Shown one piece after another: positions 6,916-11,925 of a DNA stretch of 11,925 nt. Numbering within the stretch: the stretch's first letter is position 1; each line of letters opens with the position of its first letter. Location: the NCBI GenBank assembly GCA_046724665.1, contig JBKOWZ010000196.1, positions 1 to 11,925 of the forward strand, read 5' to 3'. The DNA comes from Actinocrinis sp046724665 (GTDB lineage Bacteria; Actinomycetota; Actinomycetes; Streptomycetales; Catenulisporaceae). A program made the translations under genes and the position numbers. The notes below the pieces were generated by a model. The model saw only the letters and a program-made list of their open reading frames with translations. It ran no database searches and had not been told where the DNA came from.

Positions 6916-8526
6916 TCAGCGTCCTGTGATGAATTCCAGCGTCTCGGGGCCGTGTGGCGAGAATCTGGTGCGGATCTCGGCCTTGTGCGGATCGCCCTCG
7001 ACGATCGCCGCCAGGATGCCGGGCCCGCCCTGGCGGGAGAACCGCTCGGCCACCGATCGGTAGAGCGTGCGCAGGCGGTCCAGGCTCAGGCCGCTTACAC
7101 CGGTCAGCCACGACGCCAGGGCGGACTCGGCGTCGTCGAGCGGCTCGCCCTCGCCGGCGAGCAGGCCGTGCAGGGCGCCTGTCCGGCTCGCCTGGTCCGG
7201 GTGCTCCGCCTCCAGGTAGGCCTCCAGGCGCCGGCCCTTCTCGGTGAACGGCGAGTGGAGCATGCACACCAGTTGCCGTTCGGTGAGGTCGTACGCCTCG
7301 GACGCGAAGGAGCCCGCGATCGAACGCATGCGTTCCGCCGCGTCGGGGCCCGCGTAGCGCGCGCGTATCACGTCGATCAGGTGCTGCGGGAATTCCTTCA
7401 TCCGCATCAGCGACTCGGCGAAGTCCACGTATTCGGCGAGTCCTTCGGCGTATTCGCGGCCGTATATGACCTCGCATTTGAGGCCGCGCAGGTGCGCCAT
7501 CAGGGTCGGGTTTCCGCAGTCCGACTCGGTGAAACTGAACGCCAGTTCATCGAACTCGAAGCCGAGCAGGCCGGTGAGCAGCGACCAGTGCTCGCCGGAG
7601 GAGTATCTGGTGTCGTCGAAGATGGAGAAGAACCTGATCTCCGCAGGCACGTCGCTGGCCACGGCGCGCTCGCTGATCTCCGCGGCGGCGTCCGGGCCGT
7701 ACAGCTCGGCGAAGTAGCGCGCCGCGATCCGGTCGGTGGCCTCGAGGAAGCCGCGGAAGCCGCCGTCCTGCCGCCGGGCGCCGGGGTCGAATCGGTGGCT
7801 CAGCCGGCGGATCCAGAGGCTGTAGGCGCGCTGCTCCTCCGGCGAGTCGCCGGTGATGATCACGTCCACGCCGCCCGCGTGCGCCGCCGCTACGCCGAAC
7901 GAGTTCACCATGCTCAGGTTGCACGCGTTGCAGAACGTCGGGCGCGATTCGCCGAACGTACGGTGGCCGGTCATCAGCAGGTCGAGGCGGTTGCGGCGCA
8001 CGACGTCCGGCGGCAGCGGCTCGTACCGGGCGAACGGCTTGACCGCGCGGCCGTCCACGAGCAGCGCTTCGCAGTCGGGGTCGCTGGTGAAACCGAGCGC
8101 GGTGTACGCGCGGTCGATGTTGTCCATGACGGCCTGCGGCATGCCGACGTGCCGGTTGGTGACCGAGCGCAGCCGGAAGGTGGCGCCGAGCTGCTCGAAC
8201 AGGCACAGCTGTACGGCGCGCACGAAGGCGAGCGTGTACGAGCTGTCCTTCCCGCCGCCGTACGCGACCATCACGACGTTGTCGGAGATCGGCTCGTGGG
8301 GAAGTGCGGCGAGTAGGCGCGTCGCGCACTGTTCGACCCCTGCGACGTCGGTGGAGGACATGGCTGAGCGTAGGGCGGTCAGGACGTGGAAGCGGGATGG
8401 GGATGAGTGGGGCGGGGGTGTGGGTTGGGTTGGGTCAGAGGGCGTCGGGTGCGTCGGGCGGGTCGGTTCAGACGGCGTTGATCGAGACGGGGTCGGCGGT
8501 GAGGCCGACGCGGCGTCAGTGGGCAT
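6916..8526 (-). CDS. PP-loop ATPase (adenine nucleotide alpha hydrolase fold), possible TtcA/TtuA-like sulfur-transfer tailoring enzyme
   Basis: A 536-aa protein with a PP-loop YGGGKDSS at 89-96, which binds ATP and forms an adenylated carbonyl or amide-oxygen intermediate in this superfamily. Cys199-x-x-Cys202 is followed by ITGDSPEEQ (224-232), the same order as the CxxC and GHxxDD segments of the tRNA thiolases TtcA/TtuA. Cys337 and Cys351 are candidate third ligands of an Fe-S cluster. The C-terminal half (about 300-536) is not recognised. The start at 8526 overlaps the NRPS stop by 11 bases and has AAGGAG 5 bases upstream (8532-8537). A later ATG (8361, Met56) lacks a ribosome site but would remove an odd Pro/Thr/Ser-rich tail (7-44). 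The superfamily is certain from the PP-loop. Sulfur insertion (thioamide or similar) is inference; amidotransferase or ligase-type PP-loop chemistry is the alternative. Being coupled to the NRPS argues for a biosynthetic role. Confidence 0.88.
   Translation of the reverse strand: MPTDAASASPPTPSRSTPSEPTRPTHPTPSDPTQPTPPPHSSPSRFHVLTALRSAMSSTDVAGVEQCATRLLAALPHEPISDNVVMVAYGGGKDSSYTLAFVRAVQLCLFEQLGATFRLRSVTNRHVGMPQAVMDNIDRAYTALGFTSDPDCEALLVDGRAVKPFARYEPLPPDVVRRNRLDLLMTGHRTFGESRPTFCNACNLSMVNSFGVAAAHAGGVDVIITGDSPEEQRAYSLWIRRLSHRFDPGARRQDGGFRGFLEATDRIAARYFAELYGPDAAAEISERAVASDVPAEIRFFSIFDDTRYSSGEHWSLLTGLLGFEFDELAFSFTESDCGNPTLMAHLRGLKCEVIYGREYAEGLAEYVDFAESLMRMKEFPQHLIDVIRARYAGPDAAERMRSIAGSFASEAYDLTERQLVCMLHSPFTEKGRRLEAYLEAEHPDQASRTGALHGLLAGEGEPLDDAESALASWLTGVSGLSLDRLRTLYRSVAERFSRQGGPGILAAIVEGDPHKAEIRTRFSPHGPETLEFITGR
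8395..8475. repeat. G-rich low-complexity tract encoding a Pro/Thr/Ser tail; G-quadruplex pattern on the plus strand
   Basis: The plus strand carries repeated G runs: GGGG and GGGGG at 8409-8418, then GGG at 8422, 8427, 8432 and 8440. The four triplets at 8422-8442 have loops of 2, 2 and 5 bases, fitting the G3N1-7 quadruplex rule. On the coding strand this is a degenerate C-rich repeat for PTxP/TPSxP-type residues (about 7-44 of the PP-loop protein). Confidence 0.7.
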
Positions 8527-11500
8527 TGCGGCTCCTTCTCTTCGCCACCGCGAGCCGGGCCTCCTGCCGGGAGCGCCCGAGCTCGGCGGTCCCCGTGGTC
8601 GGCGTCTGCGGCTGCGCGCCCCCGGCGAGCAACTGCGCCATGGCCCGGACCGTCGGATGCCGGAACAGATCGGTCACGCCGATGTCCTGCCGGAACTCGT
8701 CGCGCAGCGCCTCGCGCAGGCGGATCAGCGTCAGGGAGTTGCCTCCCGCTTCGAAGAACGAGGTGGTCGCGCCGGGCGCGTGGCCGAGGATCCGCTCCCA
8801 GAGGGCTGCGACGGCGCGTTCGACGTCACTGGACGGCGGTTCGACGGCGTCTGCGGTACCGTCGGTTTCGGCGGTGTCGCCGGGGGTGGGGAAGAGGGCG
8901 ACGACCTGCTTCCGGTCGAGCTTTCCGCTGACGAGCAGCGGCAGTGCCGGGACGACACGGATGTCGGACGGCACCATGTAGCCCGGAAGGCGTTCCTGAA
9001 GCGCGGCCCTGATGCCCTGGGCGGAGACCGCGGACTCGTCCGTCCCCGCGGCCGGAGCGACGGCCGCGACCAGGCGGTCGCCGAGCGACGTGGCGCCGCG
9101 CACCACCATCGCGCACGCCTCGCCGATACCCGGGTGCGCGAGCAGCGCGGCCTCCACCTCGCCGAGTTCGATGCGTGCGCCGCGCAGCTTCACCTGGTGG
9201 TCGGCGCGGCCGACGAACAGGATTCGGCCGTCAGGCGCGTGGCGCACCAGGTCGCCGGACTTGTACAACCGCTCCCCGCCTCGCTTCGAGAACGGGTTGG
9301 GCACGAAGCGCTCCGCGGTCAGGTCGGGGCGGCTCAGATAGCCGCGGGTGACGCCGGCGCCGCCGAAGTACAGCTCGCCCACCACGCCCGGCGGCACCGG
9401 GCGCATCTGCGCGTCCAGGACGTACGCCGTCGTGTTGTGCATCGGCCGTCCGAGCGGGATCGGCTCGCCGGGGCGCACGACGTTGAACAGCGAGAACGTC
9501 GTGGTCTCGGTCGGCGCGCACATGTTGTACACGGTCTCGACGCCAGGCAGCGCGTAGAGGTCGCGCAGCACTGAGGGCGGCAGGACCTCGCCGTTGGAGA
9601 ACACGGTGCGCGCCGTCGTCGGCAGGCCGCCGATCTTGAGCAGCTCGGCCCAGATGGACGGCACGGCCGTGATGACCGTGGCGGTTTCGGCGCCCCGCGT
9701 GCGGGCCAGCGCGAGCGCGTCCTCGGCGACGACGACCCGGCCGCCGCAGCCGAGCGCGGTGAAGATCTCCCACATGCAGACGTCGAATGCCATGGCACTG
9801 ATCAGCGGAACCGACTGCCACAGCTCGGTTCCCAGCTCGCGGTGCGCCCACGTGATGATGTTGATCAGGTTCCTGTGTTCGAGCACGACGCCCTTGGGGC
9901 CGCCGGTCGAGCCCGAGGTGAACAGGATGTACGCGGCGTTGGACGAGACGACCGGCGACGCGACCCGGTCCGTCGGCAGGTCGCCGACCAGCCAGCCGCG
10001 GTCCGACCGGTCGAGGCCGACGACACGCGCGCCGAGGTCGTCGAACATCGAGACGTGCTCCGGATCGGCGAGTACGAGCCCGATCCCGGCGTCGGTGACC
10101 AGCGTCCGCAGGCGCAACGTGGGCAGCCCCGCGTCGAGGGGAACGAAGACGCCGCCGGCCTTGAAGACGCCGAGCATGACGGCGATCAGTTCGAGCGAAC
10201 GCGGCAGGTAGACCCCGACCCGGTCCTCGGGCCGGATCCCGGCGTCAACGAGGAAGCGGGCGAGGCGGTTGGCCGCCTGCTCAAGTTCCAGATACGTCCA
10301 CGTGCGGTCGTCCGCCTGGAGCGCGATCGCGCCCGGCGTGCGCTCGGTCTGCGCTTCGACGAACTCGTGGATGCACAGCCGGTCCGGAAACTCGACAGCG
10401 GTCTGATTCCAGTCCTCGACGACGAGCTGCCGCTCCGCGGCGCTCGCCTGTATGAGCTCTGACACTGTCGCGCCCGGGTTGCTCCCGATGCGTTCCAACA
10501 GCGTCTCGAGCCGCTCAAGCAAGCGCTCGACGGTCGCGTCCTCGAACAGGTCGGTGCGGTACGCGAGCTGAGCGAGCAACCCGTCAGGGGTGCGGGTCAG
10601 GGTGAATTCGAGCTCGACCTTGGTCGTCGCCAGGTTCGCGAAGCCGCCGGTGAAGGCGAGGCCGGCGGCCTGGGCGCGAGTCGGCGGGCGGTGCTGGTCG
10701 TAGCCGAAGAGCACCTGGTAGAGGGGGTAGTAGCTGGGGTCGTTCGCGACCTCCAGGGCGCGCAGCACCTCCTCGAACGCGAGGTCCGGGTGGTCGTGCG
10801 CGTCGAGCACGTCGCCCCGGGTGCGTGCGAGGACCTCGGTGAAGCGCGGGTCGTCGGCGAACTCGGTGCGCAGCACGACCGGCTTGGCCAGGTACCCGAC
10901 GAGCCGCCGGCCGGCGCGGGTGTCGCGGCCGGACAGCGCGGTGCCCATGACGACGTCCGGGGCGCCGTGCTGGTGCAGGAGGGTCGCGCACGCGGCTTGC
11001 AGCACCATGAACATCGTCGCGCCGCTCTCGCGCGCGACCCGCTCGAGCGGCGCCACGACGGCTTCGGGGATGAGCCGGATGCGTCGTGAGGCCTCGAACT
11101 CGGTACGCGCCGGGCGCGGCCCCTTGAGCGGCAGCTCCATGACGTCGGGCGCGCCGGTCAGGCGCTTCGTCCAGTACTTCAGCGAGTCCCCTGCCTCGCG
11201 CCGCACATCGGCGACCTGTCGCTCCCAGTGCTGCCGGTAGTCCGGCGGCTGCGGCAGCGGCGAGGGGTCGCCCGCCGCGAACGCCTCGTAGAGCGCGGCG
11301 AGTTCGTCCTGGAGGATCGCGGCGGAGATGCCGTCGAACACGCTGTGGTGCGTGCAGGCGACCAGCTTGTGCCGGTCGCCGCCGAGCCGCAGCAGCACCG
11401 GCCGGAACATGTGGCCGGCCGCGAGGTCGAACGGCTCCCGCGCGAGTTCGTCGGCGATCCGCTCGGCCTGCGACGCGCGCTCGGCCTCAGGGAACTGTGA

Positions 11501-11767
11501 CAGGTCGCGGACCGGCAGGCCGGCCGGGATCGCGGCATCGACGACCTGCACCAGCTCGCCGTCCACCGTCCGGATCGCGGTGCGCAGCGCGGGGTGCCGG
11601 CGCACGATCTCGTCGAGGCAGCGCTCGAGCACCGCTGCGTCCAGCGGTCCGTCGATCTCGAAGGTCACCGGCAGGTTGTAGAAGGGATCCTGCGGACGCA
11701 ACTGCGCGAGCACCCACAGGCGGCGCTGCGTCGCGGACAGCGGAACTATCGGTGAGTCCATGGACAT
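8516..11767 (-). CDS. Nonribosomal peptide synthetase module, C-A-PCP
   Basis: This 1083-aa protein is a single elongation module. The condensation domain (about 5-445) opens with LSATQRRLWVL and has an intact HHSVFDG (His140-Gly146), so it should form an amide with an upstream acyl or peptidyl donor. The adenylation domain (about 465-960) has LFTSGSTGGPKG, YKSGDL, GRADHQVKLRGARIELGEVE and Lys949 in SGKLDRK. Its specificity positions, aligned by eye with GrsA and EntF numbering, read D662-V663-W666-T700-F723-N725-M749-T757-F758-K949. I cannot assign that code. The core motif usually YGPTE is CAPTE (750-754). The PCP (about 975-1050) has Ser1011 in GGNSL. A basic tail (RSRQEARLAVAKRRSR) ends the protein and may dock with a partner. 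There is no epimerase or thioesterase. Starts at 11767 (GAAGG 4 bases upstream) and 11761 (10 bases) are both possible. Confidence 0.96.
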   Translation of the reverse strand: MSMDSPIVPLSATQRRLWVLAQLRPQDPFYNLPVTFEIDGPLDAAVLERCLDEIVRRHPALRTAIRTVDGELVQVVDAAIPAGLPVRDLSQFPEAERASQAERIADELAREPFDLAAGHMFRPVLLRLGGDRHKLVACTHHSVFDGISAAILQDELAALYEAFAAGDPSPLPQPPDYRQHWERQVADVRREAGDSLKYWTKRLTGAPDVMELPLKGPRPARTEFEASRRIRLIPEAVVAPLERVARESGATMFMVLQAACATLLHQHGAPDVVMGTALSGRDTRAGRRLVGYLAKPVVLRTEFADDPRFTEVLARTRGDVLDAHDHPDLAFEEVLRALEVANDPSYYPLYQVLFGYDQHRPPTRAQAAGLAFTGGFANLATTKVELEFTLTRTPDGLLAQLAYRTDLFEDATVERLLERLETLLERIGSNPGATVSELIQASAAERQLVVEDWNQTAVEFPDRLCIHEFVEAQTERTPGAIALQADDRTWTYLELEQAANRLARFLVDAGIRPEDRVGVYLPRSLELIAVMLGVFKAGGVFVPLDAGLPTLRLRTLVTDAGIGLVLADPEHVSMFDDLGARVVGLDRSDRGWLVGDLPTDRVASPVVSSNAAYILFTSGSTGGPKGVVLEHRNLINIITWAHRELGTELWQSVPLISAMAFDVCMWEIFTALGCGGRVVVAEDALALARTRGAETATVITAVPSIWAELLKIGGLPTTARTVFSNGEVLPPSVLRDLYALPGVETVYNMCAPTETTTFSLFNVVRPGEPIPLGRPMHNTTAYVLDAQMRPVPPGVVGELYFGGAGVTRGYLSRPDLTAERFVPNPFSKRGGERLYKSGDLVRHAPDGRILFVGRADHQVKLRGARIELGEVEAALLAHPGIGEACAMVVRGATSLGDRLVAAVAPAAGTDESAVSAQGIRAALQERLPGYMVPSDIRVVPALPLLVSGKLDRKQVVALFPTPGDTAETDGTADAVEPPSSDVERAVAALWERILGHAPGATTSFFEAGGNSLTLIRLREALRDEFRQDIGVTDLFRHPTVRAMAQLLAGGAQPQTPTTGTAELGRSRQEARLAVAKRRSRNAH
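8532..8537 (-). promoter_or_regulatory. Strong ribosome-binding site deciding the PP-loop start
   Basis: AAGGAG on the minus strand, 5 bases before the ATG at 8526 and inside the end of the NRPS gene. It supports the long form of the PP-loop protein over the internal ATG at 8361, where no purine-rich site is visible. Confidence 0.75.
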
Positions 11768-11771
11768 GGAG

Positions 11772-11776
11772 CCTTC
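11772..11776 (-). promoter_or_regulatory. Ribosome-binding site of the NRPS
   Basis: GAAGG on the minus strand is the only purine-rich site in the 43-base gap before the NRPS. It lies 4 bases from the first ATG (11767) and 10 from the second (11761). Spacing does not settle which is used; the protein differs by two residues. Confidence 0.5.
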
Positions 11777-11810
11777 GGATAGGTCGTGCGGAACAGTCGG
11801 GTCACGCGGG

Positions 11811-11924
11811 TCACCGAGCCGCCGGCTTGGCGGCCGCGGCGGGCTCGTCGGCGGCCGGCGCGGCCAGGGACGGCGAGCGGGACGCGGAGGATCGCAGCAC
11901 GATGGCCGCGGCGGCGGTGAAGGC
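11811..11924 (-). CDS. C-terminal end of a probable membrane exporter (5' part beyond window)
   Basis: Only 37 residues and the TGA (11811-11813) are visible. They begin with a hydrophobic stretch (AFTAAAAIVL), turn basic (RSSASRS) and end in an Ala/Pro-rich tail (PAADEPAAAAKPAAR). This is how the last membrane helix and cytoplasmic tail of actinobacterial drug-export permeases of the major facilitator type often look. The stop lies 43 bases before the NRPS start with no terminator between them, so it probably heads the same transcript and would export or give resistance to the product. With so little sequence, another membrane protein is possible; other frames give no comparable hydrophobic-then-charged pattern. 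Confidence 0.5.
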   Translation of the reverse strand, partial: AFTAAAAIVLRSSASRSPSLAAPAADEPAAAAKPAAR

Positions 11925-11925
11925 C

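Noticed and set aside
6826..8316. A plus-strand open frame of 496 codons beginning near a GTG and running opposite the PP-loop gene
   Set aside because: No domain or plausible composition. The minus strand encodes the PP-loop motif and has a proper ribosome site; only about the first 30 codons lie outside that gene.
8361..8361. Internal ATG (Met56) as the true start of the PP-loop protein
   Set aside because: It would remove the odd tail but has no Shine-Dalgarno-like site, while the ATG at 8526 has AAGGAG at 5 bases and a coupled overlap. It is kept as a possibility, not the call.
7853..9574. A plus-strand open frame of 573 codons opposite the PP-loop and NRPS genes
   Set aside because: It spans the junction of two well-supported minus-strand genes and its sequence is low-complexity antisense.

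Overview
The window is a piece of a type I PKS/NRPS secondary-metabolite gene cluster. The DNA is very G+C-rich, nearly every coding third position is G or C, and the families present (modular PKS, NRPS, a likely exporter tail) are typical of actinomycetes, so a Streptomyces-like or related high-GC actinobacterium is the likely source. Every supportable gene is on the minus strand, so the genes read from the right edge to the left. No tRNA, rRNA, CRISPR array or insertion sequence was seen.

Right to left along transcription: (i) 11811-11924, the last 37 residues of a probable membrane exporter; (ii) 8516-11767, a one-module NRPS (C-A-PCP, 1083 aa); (iii) 6916-8526, a PP-loop (adenine nucleotide alpha hydrolase-fold) protein of 536 aa, overlapping the NRPS stop by 11 bases behind a strong AAGGAG; (iv) 6536-6915, a 380-bp gap with a hairpin just after the PP-loop stop, several short inverted repeats and a candidate promoter; (v) 1379-6535, a 1718-aa PKS read as ACP-KS-AT-AT-DH-ACP; (vi) 1-1377, the start of a second PKS (coiled-coil docking helix plus a complete KS), one base after the previous stop and cut by the left edge.

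Two things stand out. The first PKS has tandem acyltransferase domains and both are abnormal. The first has Cys in place of the nucleophilic Ser, Tyr at the usual malonyl-binding Arg, and no GQG motif. The second has Gly for Ser and lacks the small subdomain that carries the catalytic His. The same protein has an intact-looking DH but no KR. The PP-loop protein has a Cys-x-x-Cys pair placed as in the TtcA/TtuA sulfur-transfer enzymes plus later cysteines, so it may be an ATP-dependent sulfur-inserting (for example thioamide-forming) tailoring enzyme.

Working model (inference): the NRPS activates an amino acid of unread identity. The chain, or an acyl group loaded on the N-terminal ACP, is elongated by the first PKS, possibly with malonyl supplied in trans, and then passed by coiled-coil docking to the second PKS. 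The PP-loop protein activates a carbonyl with ATP, and the exporter removes the product. The release domain and the rest of the PKS line lie beyond the left edge.
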